From: Delphinus delphis
Lineage: Eukaryota; Chordata; Mammalia; Artiodactyla; Delphinidae
Assembly (NCBI RefSeq): GCF_949987515.2
Contig: NC_082688.1
Coordinates: 79,054,731-79,118,730 of the forward strand
DNA: 64,000 nt
Direction: 5' to 3'
The position numbers and the translations under genes were made by a program. The stretch's first letter is position 1; each line of letters begins with the position of its first letter. Positions 1 through 12,139 of the stretch are shown here, piece by piece. Under the pieces are notes generated by a model, which saw only the letters and a program-made list of their open reading frames with translations, was not told where the DNA came from and did no database searches.

Positions 1-124
1 TACAAAGGCAAGCTACAGACTAAGAGCAAATATTTACAAAATAGATATCCACAAAGGATTTATATTTAGACTTTACCCAAAAGTTCAGATCTGTTGCCTT
101 CTTTTATTGGATGCCTTCTTGTGG

Positions 125-262
125 ATTTTAAATATATGTGTATATATTTAATTATTTAAGTTATGTATTTAATACATAATTAATATATTTACTATAATAT
201 TTAATTAAATATATATTTATATATTTAATTATACATTTAATACACATAAAATAAATATTAAA
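125..262. repeat. AT-rich low-complexity tract
   Basis: Nearly pure A/T with interleaved TATTTAAT and TTAATTA words. Short reading frames here reflect composition only. Confidence 0.8.
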
Positions 263-300
263 TGTATACATATTTGAAATCCATAAAAGAAGACAACCAA

Positions 301-1140
301 GAAATAGGGAAAAAGATACTGATACTTCTCCAAAGAAAATATATGAATGGCTAATATACACATGAAAAGATATTCAATATTCTTAGTCATTACAGAAATG
401 CAAATTAAATTCACAAATGGGATATCACTACCTACCCACTAGAATGCCTGAAAAAAAACAAACAAAAAACCTCCAAAGGACAAGGTGTTAGGTTACAGAG
501 AAACTTATTCTGCCAGAGCAAATGTAAAATGGTACAACTTTGGAAAGCATTTTGGCATTTTCTTAAAAAGTTAAACATATACCTACCATATGACCTCACT
601 CCACTCCTAGCTATTTATTCCTAAGAAAGAAAAGCATATGTTCACTAAGAGGCTTGTATGTGACTATCCATAGCCACTTTATTTGTAAAAGCCTAAAGTA
701 GGAACAACCCAAACATCCATTAACAGTTAAGTAGCAATAGATAAAGAAATCGTGTTATGCCATAAAATAAAATACTACTAACCAATAAAAAGGAACGTAC
801 TATTGAGACATTCAACAACATGATTAAATCTCAAAATCATTATGCTGAAAGAAGCCAGACTGAAAAGAGCATATACTGTATGAGTCCATCTCTACAAATC
901 TGTAGAAAATTAAAACGAATCTGCAGTGACACTAAGCAGAATGGTGGTTGTGAATGGACAGTGGAAGAGGAAGGGGTGGAATACAAATGGGCGCAAGGAA
1001 ACTGGGGACAGAGATGGAAATGTTTGCTGTCATTTTTGCAATGATGGTTTCATGGATATACACATATGTCAAAACTCATCAAATGGTCCACTTTAAATAT
1101 AGGCATTTACTGTGCATCAGTCATCACTCACCTGAAAAAT
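301..1140 (+). mobile_element. Old L1 (L1M-type) ORF2 3' end and 3' UTR
   Basis: The order of words matches the ORF2 C-terminal part of L1: 'ccaaagaaaatatatgaatg', 'agaaatgcaaatta', 'accatatgacc', a stretch like 'acagccactttatttgtaaaagcc', and a target resembling the region before the L1 3' UTR. It is heavily diverged, with indels and no usable frame, so it is an ancient 5'-truncated insertion. The left boundary is approximate. Confidence 0.7.
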
Positions 1141-1395
1141 GAATTTCAATCCGATTTTCCTATGAAAATATTTGTTTATGCTAGTAAAATACAGATAACG
1201 CCGATAAGGCTAAAATCCTCCTTGACCACCACTCAAATTTCACTTCCTTCCACCAGGTTAGCTACTGCTATCAGTTAGATACATATGCTCCCAGATCTTT
1301 TTCAAAGTATTTTCCTATATTAGTGTGTGTGTGTTAAGAGATTATTTATAGGCACACATCCATTTATATAGCTTAGGATTTTGTAATATGTGTGT

Positions 1396-1600
1396 TTAGA
1401 AATAAATTATATTGTATAATACTTTGGGAATCTCACCATATAAGTACACATATATTCTCTCATTTTTAATTGCTGTAAGATATTCCATGTATGGCTTTAT
1501 CATATTTTGATTGGCCCCATTCATACATATGGGTACCTTCAATTTTACAATTTTAAAAATAGGTGTGATGTATATCATTATAAATCTAGGTACATGTATA
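1396..1600 (-). mobile_element. Old L1 3' fragment, minus strand
   Basis: Read on the minus strand, a 60-codon frame contains MEYLTAIKNERIYVYLYGE, a diverged form of the L1 ORF2 C-terminal 'MEYYSAIKKNE' stretch that recurs in the younger L1s of this window. It is a short relic. Confidence 0.6.
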
Positions 1601-2830
1601 AGAGTTTTTCCAGAACCACATCAAGAAGTAAAAGAACTACGTTCAAGAATGCATTCTTCACCTAAATGAAGCAGATACAACCAGATTACTCTTTGGTCTA
1701 CTATCATCTCCCTAAGTTTCTAAATGATAAATAATGTAGTCATGATAATATTCACGTATCATGCCTTTTTATCATTTAAAAATACATTTTAGGGGCTTTA
1801 ACTATATAGAGAGTTATGCATCTCAGGAGACAAATGAGTAAGGCTAACATTTCTTCTGTGTGATACTAAATTTGATTTCTAAACAAGTATGTGTTTATTG
1901 CTAATGCTAACCTACTTTGAAATGATTAGAAAAATAGGAAGTCAGTCTAAATAACAGTAATTTGGCTAATGAATTGCTATTCGAAATCACTCTCATCCAG
2001 GCAGAATCTACAGTTGACTTTAAGTAGTCAAGCTTCATTTATGCTTGATGACTAACACTCACAGAAGATGGACTATCAACCTAAAAATCATCGCTGTCCT
2101 CCAAACAGCAGGCTGCAGTGAAGCAGGAATCACGTGTGAAAGCATTATCTAATTACATGTGGAAGGGGAAATATTAATGGTTACAAGCATAATTTGCTCA
2201 AATGCAACAAATCCAAACCGATCTTTGCCTATAGGACAATACAATCAAACATTCTGATACTTGCTATTCTGTACACCAAGAGAAATTAATGATCTTTAAT
2301 TAAGTTTTTTTCACTTGTCTACTTGATTGAGTTAATCTTCATTAAACCTACTTAAAGGACTATTAGGAATGAATTTACAACCAAGAAGAAATAGGATTCA
2401 ATAATTTCTGAAGTTCTTTTCTCTATTAAATGACTAAAGAAATACAATGTTGAAATTGTATTTTACATTTTTTATAAAGCCTTCTCCAGGAAAAGAATGT
2501 GCATTTATAAGAGCAAAGATTCTAACTTAGTTTATATTATATGGAACAGTCTTGTTTTTTCCCCCAGTACAATCCATTTTTTGAAGTTTGCAACACATTT
2601 CTCTTGTTATTTTGGACACTATGAAATGCAAGTCCAAACGTGTCCTTCTTTCAACATTTGAAGAAAATCTTATCATGTGCATACTGTATGTGAATGTCAC
2701 CTTCATTTTTATTTTCTACTTATATTTTTTATCTCCGCTGTCAAGTATCTCATTATCACTATCATTTTGAATTCTTGATTATCTCTGAAGAATTATAAAT
2801 CATTTTTGGAATATAATTAGTACTATATAG
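1601..2830. other. No gene or clear repeat recognised
   Basis: AT-rich sequence with only short chance frames. I see no splice-bounded open exon, no tRNA- or rRNA-like sequence, and no repeat I can name. Confidence 0.5.
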
Positions 2831-3344
2831 TGTGATAGATTGCATTATTGACCCCAATTCTTCACTCCTTCCTGCATCCACAACTTTGGGCATGTGACTT
2901 TGATGTTCTTCTCCTTGACTTTGGGTTCAGCCATGTGACTTGCTTTGGCCAATTGATTGAGGCAGATATGAAGTGTGCCAGTTCAGATCCTAGGCCTTAA
3001 TAGGTTTTTATCCATGTTAACATGCATTCTTGTGTTTTCATCATTGCTATTAGAAGAATATATCTGGATAATCTGCTGTTCCAAGGTAAATGGGAAACAA
3101 ATACAACAGCCTCAAAGAGCTGGAGCGTGAAACAAAGGCTCTCTGGTAGCCTAGGTTAGCTAACCCAGAGACATATAAGAGAGCCCAGCTGAGAACAGCA
3201 AAGACACAACAGATCCTATCTAAATAAGATTCCCCTTTTTATCCCCCCACACTAGTGAACTAAATAAATTGTTGAATGTCATTGAGATTTTTTTTTGTTG
3301 CTGCTTATTACACAGCCTTACTGTGTCAACAGCTAACTGATGCA
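2831..3344 (+). mobile_element. MLT1-like MaLR solo LTR
   Basis: It begins TGTGATAGATTGCATTATTG, continues with 'gccatgtgacttgctttggcc', and ends with a polyadenylation-like 'aactaaataaattgttg' then 'acagctaactgatgca', the usual start and end style of MLT1 LTRs. Flanking 5-mers TATAG (2826-2830) and TATTG (3345-3349) match at 4 of 5 bases, consistent with a decayed 5-bp ERVL-type duplication. No internal retroviral sequence is seen, so it is a solo LTR. Confidence 0.6.
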
Positions 3345-3954
3345 TATTGTATGATTGGGTGTATGTACATATGGGTGTGTGTGTGTGTTCTCTTAAGCTT
3401 GCTATTTTAAATCCTGTTGCCTGGTTATGTGTCACCCATTGTCACCTAAAACAGGGCTAAAATATTAATAAGCATTAATCCATGAATAAATGGATTTTAC
3501 TTGTTAAAGATGAGAATTCTTAGTTCAAGCCTTAGCTCCAGAATCTATCATCCACATGATGTTGTGAATGATCTTTTATCACTCTGAACTTTGTTTTTAT
3601 CATCTATAGGTGGTGGATGCTTGAATATTTGGCCTCAATCCCAGCCTCAGGATCCTTAACAAAGTCACAGGTTATGATCAATTGATGATATCTATCATTA
3701 CCACAAGGCTGAAAAGGGAAATCGATTATCTGCCAGGTATTTGCCTTCCCTCCGCTAAATCTAACATGAACAATTACCTATTTACTTATTCATTTTTATG
3801 GCTAACAATATATAATCTCCAAACCCCTTATTACTTAAATGAAAAGTTTTATAAAAATCAAATATGATATTACAAATAACCAAAGTCAATAACATTTATA
3901 CAAACACCAGATTTAGAATCCTAGTCTCACCTATGGTCCGTAAGATCATTTCAA
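3345..3954. other. No gene recognised
   Basis: Single-copy-looking sequence with a short imperfect TG run near 3376-3390. Nothing else is assignable. Confidence 0.5.
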
Positions 3955-4090
3955 CCCTTGCTCCTTTTTACATGTGAGAATGCTGATAAAAGATAAAATA
4001 GCTATCCCATGTTGATACATTTATTTAGTAGCAAAACCCAAACTAGAAATCTCCTCTTTATCACCAGTCCAACACTCTAACCAGGAGGCC
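3955..4090 (-). mobile_element. MIR-like fragment, minus strand
   Basis: The order 'acatgtgagaatgctgataaa', then a spaced 'cccaaactagaaatctcc', then 'ccagtccaacactctaacc' follows the reverse complement of MIR (the 'gaggaaactgag' to 'acccaggtct' to 'ccaaagccc' region). It is very diverged. Confidence 0.45.
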
Positions 4091-4341
4091 TCTCTAAATC
4101 TCTTGTGGCCTTTAAGTCATTTCCATGATTTTACTAAATACTGCTTCATGGAGCTTCTGTCTTAATTTATAGCCTTTTTTCAACAGATTAATGGTAATGG
4201 AAATGCAAGGATTTTATATACGTGGGAAATAAACTCACAGTTAAGCAATAAACACATATTTTCTACATTACTGAATATAAAAAAGCAAAGACTTTAAAAA
4301 GTGAAAGTATCTTCCAATGTTTAATTAAAAGTGCAAGTATC

Positions 4342-4551
4342 AAGCTTCCCTGGTGGCGCAGTGGTTGAGAGTCCATCTGCCGATGCAGGGGACACAGGTT
4401 CGTGCCCCGGTCCGGGAAGATCCCACATGCCGCGGAGCGGCTACGCCCGTGAGCCATGGCTGCTGAGCCTGCGCGTCCGGAGCCTGTGCTCCGCAACGGG
4501 AGAGGCCACAACAGAGAGAGGCCCGCGTACAGCAAAAGAAAAAAAAAAAAA
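4342..4551 (+). mobile_element. CHR-family SINE, complete
   Basis: A tRNA-derived head (GCTTCCCTGGTGGCGCAGTG, A-box region; GGTTCGTGCCC, B-box region), a tRNA-unrelated body and a poly(A) tail. It is flanked by a 15-bp duplication, AAAAGTGCAAGTATC at 4327-4341 and AAAAGTCCAAGTATC at 4552-4566 (14 of 15), which shows L1-mediated insertion. Open frames on both strands across this element (up to 114 codons) are SINE artefacts. Confidence 0.95.
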
Positions 4552-4644
4552 AAAAGTCCAAGTATCTTATCATCTTTTTTTCTGCTTGCTTTCACTAACC
4601 CTCTCATTAAAGTATATGTAAATCTTATTTAAAATGTAACTCTT

Positions 4645-4720
4645 TTTTATTTTTTTTTATTTTTTTTTTATTTTCTTAACATCTTTATTGGGGTATAATT
4701 GCTTTACAATGGTGTGTTAG
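4645..4720 (-). mobile_element. Very short 5'-truncated L1 with perfect duplication
   Basis: A T-rich tail with scattered A, then the reverse complement of the terminal L1 3' UTR ('aacatctttattggggtata', 'acaatggtgtgttag'). A perfect 15-bp duplication TAAAATGTAACTCTT lies at 4630-4644 and 4721-4735. Only about 45 bp of L1 body was copied. Confidence 0.9.
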
Positions 4721-4735
4721 TAAAATGTAACTCTT

Positions 4736-5689
4736 GATTTGAGTTTCTAGAGGATAAAAGACTATATAAGAATTCCATATGAACTTAAATTTATAATTGC
4801 CCCATGAGGAAAAAAATAGATTCTGAAATGTGTTTTTAAAGATGTAGGATAGAAGAGCCTCTTAGAATTACTCTCTGAAATAATTAAAAAGAAAAATAAA
4901 TTGTTACAGGTTTTGGAATAAAGAGGAGCAACAAACCATCGATTAAGAGTAACACTGTGTACCTCCTCCAGTATACAGTTCCTGAACTTGGTTAACTGAA
5001 GAATAAGTTTCATGTCTCCACTTGATCCAATGCTGATTTAATGGGAGAAATAAATTCATTGTTAATGAGATGTGGAGATAACCTCCAGGGGAGGTTAAGT
5101 GATGTCACAGCCAACCTGTCAGGTAGCTTCATTGACTTCAAGATAACAGAAAGACAATTCAAACAGAGAGGATGCAGAATCAGAAGTGATACCTGGTTCC
5201 AGGAGGTAATGGTGCAGCAAACAAGGGGTCGAAGCAACACCATAAGTCAGCTTTATGCGTGTAAGAAAACTTGTTTTCTGGTGTAAGACTTTCAAAAATG
5301 TTTTGGCTTGCCAGCTTAAGTTTTCTGATTATATTTGTATCAGACCATTGTTTTCTGATTAATTCTAACAGAATTTGCATCCCTTCCTGTAAAACCTGTG
5401 CTTGGGCACAAGTGAACACGTGTGTGTTCACGCACAGGCATGTGCAGCACAAACGGGTACCAATCACGCACTATCCTCTCCACTTCTGTAATGTACCATT
5501 TCTATTGATATGACACTAACTGCACACATCTGATGCTTAAAAGGCCCATCCTTTTGCTCCATGGCCATCATCTGGAGCTACCACCAAAGCCAGCTAGTCT
5601 ATGGACTTACTCTTGATAGCCTCGGAAACCAGAATAGAAAATAAAGAAGGGTTTAGTAATTCAGGGCCAATACTGGAAAAGCAGTGCAC
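4736..5689. other. Apparently unique sequence, no gene recognised
   Basis: Overlapping frames of 77-95 codons occur on both strands between 5010 and 5513, but none resembles a known protein and none has a convincing start context. A small inverted repeat, GTGAACAC-gtgt-GTGTTCAC, sits at 5412-5431. Confidence 0.45.
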
Positions 5690-5815
5690 GTAAAATCCAA
5701 CAGGCCTTTTAAAAATACCCAGTATTTGCCTAATGTTGTGTTGGGTGTTGGAAATTGAAAGGTGAGTAAGGCATAACATCTAACATCAAAGTGTTTGCAG
5801 TCTAGTAAAGAAATG
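5690..5815 (-). mobile_element. L2 3'-end fragment, minus strand
   Basis: 'gtgttgggtgttggaaattg', 'ggtgagtaaggcataac' and 'gtttgcagtctagtaaag' follow the reverse complement of L2 ('gctgggga', 'gatgaataagaca', 'cacagtctagtgg'). Diverged. Confidence 0.55.
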
Positions 5816-6289
5816 TCAGAGGCTGCCCTGACAGTGCACCAGCAGGTTTGATTTGATATATGAAGAGTGGAAAGCTATTAAGTTAATAGTTAGAGAGGTT
5901 CCTAGGGTAGAGTGAAGCAAGATTTTCATCCTCCCCAACATTTCTTGACAGTGGTAAGACAAGGAGTAGTAGATGTAAAATAACCACCTACCTCTCACAG
6001 CTGGTCCTGGTAAAGGATTTGAGACTGTTTTGCATAAAAGCAACCCACAAATTGCACTCATATTTTTCCTGCCTTCTCAGTCTTGAAGATAGCAAATTAT
6101 CCCTACTTTGACCTGTTCTGGAGATAGCTCTTAAACTGATCTTCTGTGATTTTTCTCTTCTTAAATATATTTTAAACCAAAATTTTTAAATTATAAAATA
6201 CTATGTATATATTATGAAAAGTCTGGACTATCAAGTAGAAGGAAGAAAATTTTAAATGACTCATAATTCCAATACTCAAAGAAAATCAC

Positions 6290-6375
6290 TATTAACATAT
6301 CCTTATTCATTTGGTCATTCATTTATACTTTCAACAAATATCACTAAGAGCTTACTATGTGCTCCATATGCTGGC
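6290..6375 (-). mobile_element. L2 terminal fragment, minus strand
   Basis: 'cattcatttatactttcaac', then 'aaatatcactaagagcttac' and 'tatgtgctccat', match the reverse-complemented L2 terminus (tgaatgaat / aataaatattt / ccagcacatag). The flanks up to 6670 are not assigned. Confidence 0.5.
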
Positions 6376-6674
6376 TTTCTGGAGGTCTTCCTTGCATAAA
6401 TAAACATTAAAACCCAAATATCTTTCACAAAACTGGGATCATGTTACACTGTTGAATAAGTTTGTATTTTCACTTGTTGATATGTAGTGAATATTTTCAG
6501 ATATCACTAAACATTTTTGTTACATTTATCAGGAAATTCAGAGTCTTATTTTAGCACACCCCTTCAGGGTATATTGTCTAGAATCTCATGTCTACTGGGA
6601 ATGGTTGTCTGTACACATTGTTTTCAACATCAAAAATCTACAAATGACCAAAACTAAAAATGCCTTCATGAAAT

Positions 6675-6775
6675 TAGGTGGAAGCTCCTTGAGAACAAGG
6701 ATGATGTATCCTATCTTCTTTTGTCTCCTGTAGTATAATACACAAAATTAAGTATGTAAAAATTGATAAATGAAA
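6675..6775 (+). mobile_element. L2 3'-end fragment
   Basis: 'gaagctccttgagaacaagg' followed by a decayed 'attgataaatgaa' ending matches the L2 3' end ('taagctccttgagggcaggg' to the terminal 'tgaatgaa'). Confidence 0.55.
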
Positions 6776-7054
6776 CTCTTAGTGACTACCAATTTGTCAT
6801 TTTATTTAATCTTCCTACCACTTTATAGTATTTATATTATCTTGTATCTATCATGTACTTTCATTGGAGAAAATACTGCTTCAGTACACTCTTACCAATT
6901 AACCTGTTTAGTTTCCCTCTTCTTTTTGCCTATCCCCAGACAAGATGGCATGCTTCAAATTTCAGCTGGTCTCATTATTTAAAAAGTAAGGCACCCTCTT
7001 CTAACATTCAGTTTCCTATTATGTCATAATCTTCTATTAACCTCTCTGCACCAT

Positions 7055-7180
7055 CCAGCCCTCACTAGATTGTAAACTCCATGAGGGCAGGGACCATGTC
7101 CATGTAGATTATCACTGCCATCACCAGTGTCTGGCATATAATAAGTGTGTAATAACTAGTTGAGAGAGGAAGGAATAAAT
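7055..7180 (+). mobile_element. L2 3'-end fragment
   Basis: 'tagattgtaaactccatgag', 'ggcagggaccatgtc', 'accagtgtctggcatataat' and a closing 'gaaggaataaat' are in the order expected of an L2 3' terminus. Confidence 0.7.
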
Positions 7181-10100
7181 TGTCCAGGAGGAAAGTTGGA
7201 ATGTTCTGTACCATGGGGGTAGTAGTTGGGCTAGAAAGCTAACATGGAAACTGCCAGAGGTTTACAAAATACCTGAATGCGTGATGATGATCCTGTCCAC
7301 AGGAATCTATCTACATTGAGACATTTCTCCCTCAGCAGCTTTCTTCCTCACCTCTATCTCCAGTACTCCAGACAATGACATTTGGGGAATTGGTTCTTCC
7401 CCTAAAAGGAGGCCTGTCCTTGAGATAATTTTAAAGAACTTTATTGGATTTCTTTATCTAGATTGCTAACTCACACAGTAATCTCTCATTCCTGACCTGT
7501 TGCCTGCTTCTAAGGAAGAAACATTGACACTGAGTGTCAGCATTCTAAACAGTGGTTTCCGGCTATGTCCTCATTTCCTGTAGCTGTGAGCTCTCCCACA
7601 CTGGACTGTTGTCCAACTCAGCTTGGAAAATAGGATTGATGTGAAGGAGAGAGCATGAGCTACAGTGTCATTAAGCCATACATGTGAAACTTGACTTTAC
7701 CATTATTTGACATATAAGACACATTTACCAACTTTTCTAGCTCTAGCATCACCATCAATCAGAAGGTAATAGGAATTTGCCATAGGTGGTTGTGAAAATG
7801 AAATGTGTGTCTGCTGTATAGCAGGAAACAGGAAATATTAATTCACCTCCTAAGCCATGATGACCATCAGTAACCGGGGCTATTTCCAGGCCTGCCAGAT
7901 TTGCCCTCACAGTTATTATTCAGAGCTTTAGTCTTGTCTCACTCTCAGTGAATCTGTAACTCACTACTATCCACATTCCCACTTCAACAATAACTTTGCA
8001 GAACTGATTCACTGTAGCTATGTGACATGTTACAAAAATTACCTTAAAAAACTAAACTCAAAAGTCTGAAACACCTAAGAAACAAATCTGGTAAATTTTC
8101 AAGAGTGACTATACAGATCTCATATTTACCTTCAAAATCAAATAAATCAACAATTTTTAAGCATGTTTCAGTTAATGTTGTAACTTTGTATTAATGCCTT
8201 TGTTTTATTTTGTAATGGTCAAGACAATATGACTATTAATGCTATCATGTCTGAAAAAGCTCAATGACAGCTTTACTGTTTCTGTCAAAATTACATTACT
8301 GTGATGCAATGTTTTTTACCCTTAACCATTTTTAAGTGTTAAGTATATTCAAATTGATATTCAGAGTCAGATTTGTTCATGATCCCAGAGGATAATACAT
8401 GTAATGTTGATTTTGGCACCTTTGTGTTTTCTCTTAAGAATATGGAAAATATAAAAGACTTTGATAACTTTTAGTTTGACTTTAAAAATAATGATGAATA
8501 TTAAAAGAAGGCTTGTGGATCCAACTGTCATTACAGTTTCAATTCCCTTATTAAACATATCTAGAATTTGGAAAATACATATGTTGAAGAAGAAAAAAAA
8601 TTAATGATCTCCTATCAAAAGAACAGTTAAGGAGTATTTGAGAGTTGGGCCAAGAAAATATTTTGTGTCTTCTCTAAAATTCCTAAATCTCATTTAATTG
8701 GCTTTTTTCAAAAATCAACATAAGGATAGGATTTCTAGAACTGAAAAAGCACTTCATCTTTTACTTTTCCAAAAGGCTGAGCCTTGTTTAGGTGAAGCAG
8801 CTAATTAGTGAATAACACCATATGTAGATAGATACAAATGTATGGATATCAATACAAGCACATCATATCGACTCATATAAAAGGACTGTAGCAATCTGAA
8901 GGAGAATAGGCCAGTCTACCAAAGAACATCTTCACTTCCAAGCCCTGCAGGCTCAAATGAACCTTTCTATGGTTAAGGCAAACTCCTCCTCCTCCTTGAC
9001 CTCATTCTTAGTGTCCTTAGAAATCCTTTCCAAATCCTCCTCAACCCCAACACACTCCCTGTAAGCTTACCCCAGGATGGAGCTAAGTGAGATGCTCTGC
9101 CCTTAATTACTGGCGAACTCATTTCCATACTGGTTTTTTATTTGGTTTGTCGTTTCTTTTCCTCTAACGCTGCTATCATAAAGACATAGGTTTGCAGCTT
9201 GCACAATGAAACTCTGGTTGAGCCCTTTCACCTACCTGTTTCCTCCTGTATGAACTGAGCTATCTTCACTCTTGTGGTTAAAAGTAGGCAAGTATCCTAC
9301 TGTTTTGTCTCCTCTCTTTATTTTTTGTTTGTATTGTTTTTTCCTCTCCCAGAGTCTGTCCGCTGTGCATAGTTTTCCAAATTCATTAGTTTAATTTATG
9401 CATCCTACCTAACCTTCATGCCTTTTCCTCCTTCTACGTAATACATTGCTCTAATCAATGTCTCCCTCAACAGCACCATCAAGTCTGATAGTTATCTTCA
9501 AACCCTACACACAGATAGATACTTAAATTTATTCCTCCAGCAACAGTTTATGGCAGTGTGTGTTTTCCAATACTCTGCTAGACCTAGGTATTTTCAAACT
9601 TTTTAAAGTTCTGACAACCTGATAAATTTTTTAAAATAGTATTTTATTGTTTGATACAAGTTTCTTCAATTACCAGAAAGGTCTGTTTTCATATCTTGTA
9701 ATATATTTTTGGCCACTTTTATTTTCTCAAAATTCTTTGCCCATTTTTCTCATAATTTATATTTCTTTTCCAATTGAACTTTATGAGCTTGTCACAAACA
9801 AATATCACACATTAGAACTTTCTAACTTTAAGGAAAATAATATCTCTGCAACAAGTTTTGAGTGTTGAGTGTTGGGTTTCTTCCTGGAATGGAGGGTGCC
9901 TTTTATAAATGTAGACTTAGTCCTTCAGTAAAATCGCTTTTTTCTAAAGTATCTTCAAACATTTTTTGTCCTGTTTTTATAGCGTTTTCTCTTTAATCTC
10001 AAGGTCATTAAAAATTTTTATAATAAGTTGTCTTTGTCTCCATAATTATGATCTCATCTCTGTATTTAGTGTCTACTGTGCTTACCCTCTATCTTTTCCC

Positions 10101-11994
10101 ATCTCTGAATTAAGTGCAACTATCTACAGACTTTCCTTTGTAATTAAATTAGGGTTCAACAGTTTCTATTCTGTCCCTTGATTTTTTAAAGTTTTTAGCT
10201 AGTCCTGTCTGTACTTTTTGAATCATTGGTTTCCTTAGCTCTCTCATTTCCATTTTCATCTTATTCTGTGAACGCACATGCACACAAGCAAGTGCACTCT
10301 AAAGATTGTTTTACTTGGTTCATGTTCTTGTTAACTGTGATAACATGAAGTCAGCCCAAGAGATTTCCTTTTTCTGTTTTTTGTATTTTGATCTGGTTTT
10401 GTTTGAGAGGTGTGTCTGATGCCTTCCAGAGCCGACCATTCCCCTGTCTTTGGCTTGCCTTGTGTCCTTTTAAATCAGATTTTGCTATGGTATGTTCACG
10501 TAGTTTTCATGGTCTTTCTTTTTTTTATCCTTTGCCAATCCTAATGCCAACTTTATCAGCAATGTACAAAAATCTAGTCTTAAATGATTAAACATTAACT
10601 CAGTATAATGAATAACAGGAACATTTATTGATGACGTGTATGTTCACTACCAGATATAGGATACCAAAGAAAAGTTGTCATTCCTAACATTAAGATTAGA
10701 AACTAACATGAATTTTTAGTTCAAGTTTTTATACTTAGGATCCATGGAATAGTCCAGGTTTAACCCAGAGAACATTATGGGGAATATCTGTATTAATGCC
10801 ATTTATAAAAGGTGTTGATTCCAGTCTGCAAAACTAAAACTATTCTTGAGGCTTATTGGGAGCATATGGAGAGCCAAAGTTTGGTCATAAAGCAGGAACT
10901 TTTTCTTTCTCACCCTGGCATCATTACAGTAAGCCAACATCACATATTTTTTAGTATACACTTTACATTCATGGACCAGTAGTGGATTAGAAGATGGGGA
11001 AAGTGAACTTTAACTGAACCTAGCTTAGAGAATATCACTGGTCTCCTTTGGAAACTGTGATTTATGCTGTCTCATAGAGCAAGGTAATAAGTATTTTGTC
11101 TTTCTGATTAAAGATTGGTGCTTATTTTACTGAGCAGTCCTTTTCTTACGTTTAGATATTTCAGAAAATTTTAAAACACTTTCAAAATGCTTAACTTGTT
11201 TTTTTCTACTTCCTGTGACTAAGAAGTGTTGTATTTGGAAATAATAACCACCATGTCTGCTTTTTGTATCAATAATCATTAATAATACTTTGGCAGTTTA
11301 ACCATCTTAATCTAGCCAGTCCCATATCTATAGCTGAAGGATAAGAGATAGTATACTCCATCACTTGATTGATGGATAGTCTAATTTTACTCTAATTACC
11401 AAAAGTCCTTTACAGTTCTTAGCCTAACTGTGAGGGTAGGGATTATTGTGATCAAAATTGAAATCATTCCCATTTTAAAACTGAAACCTTGGGCAAATGT
11501 GGATGTATTGTTTACAGTAGTCCTAGCTATGAAAGGATCCTTAGCTTTAACAATTAAATCAATGTTGCCACCACAAGGGACCAAATTTGGTTCTAGGACT
11601 AGAACCAAACTTCTTTCTGGTCTTTTTCTGATTTCTGACTTCAACAAAAGTAACAAGTCTGTCTTGAAAGGAAATTTAGTCTGAAACTCAACCCATCAGA
11701 TTCTCAATCTAGAAAATGGTCAGTACAATTTAGGATTAATTTGTCCTAATTCGGAGTAGATTATTTTTCTCTCATGCACCAAAAAAAAAAAAAAAAAACA
11801 ACCCTGCAAATTTAATTATGCTACACACAATTTATCTAAAGAACCACATATTGTTAAATTTTTCACAGCTGAACTAAAAAGATCTGTTCTATATTTTACC
11901 TGTTATTTTTCCTGCACTTTATTACCTTTTTTAAACTTACAAAAATTTTTGACCTTTTTATTTGAGTTATTCTTCTCTCTGCATCTAGGTTATA
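7181..11994. other. Long single-copy-like tract, no gene recognised
   Basis: No frame here looks like a known protein. A very diverged MIR-like stretch may lie at about 7640-7850. A (CTC)n-like pyrimidine patch occurs near 8985-9060. Between 11396 and 11684 both strands are open for 84-86 codons around a palindrome; neither translation is recognisable. Confidence 0.45.
11586..11609. repeat. Near-perfect palindrome (11-bp arms)
   Basis: TTTGGTTCTAG at 11586-11596, spacer GA, then the exact reverse complement CTAGAACCAAA at 11599-11609. It could be chance, a footprint, or a binding site for a dimeric factor; nothing nearby decides. Confidence 0.85.
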
Positions 11995-12125
11995 AGCTCC
12001 TCAAGGATATACAATTTTTTAAAAATTCAGGTAAAACATTATATAAAATTAATCATTTTAAGTGTACAATTCAGTGTCATTCAGTATATTCACAGTGCTG
12101 TCTAACCATCACCCCTACATTATGT
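11995..12125. mobile_element. Old L1-like (L1M/L1ME) fragment
   Basis: 'aggtaaaacattatataaaa', 'atcattttaagtgtacaatt', 'cagtatattcacagtgctgt' and 'aaccatcacc' form a word series common in old L1 3' UTRs. The orientation is not certain. Confidence 0.4.
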
Positions 12126-12139
12126 TAGTGACTAGAAAT

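Noticed and set aside
4342..4420. tRNA gene from the A- and B-box-like sequence
   Set aside because: It is the tRNA-derived head of a CHR SINE; there is no cloverleaf-competent mature tRNA, and it is followed by the SINE body and poly(A).
5412..5431. Hormone-receptor-type response element (GTGAACAC-gtgt-GTGTTCAC)
   Set aside because: The half-sites are not spaced like a glucocorticoid/androgen element, and there is no supporting context.
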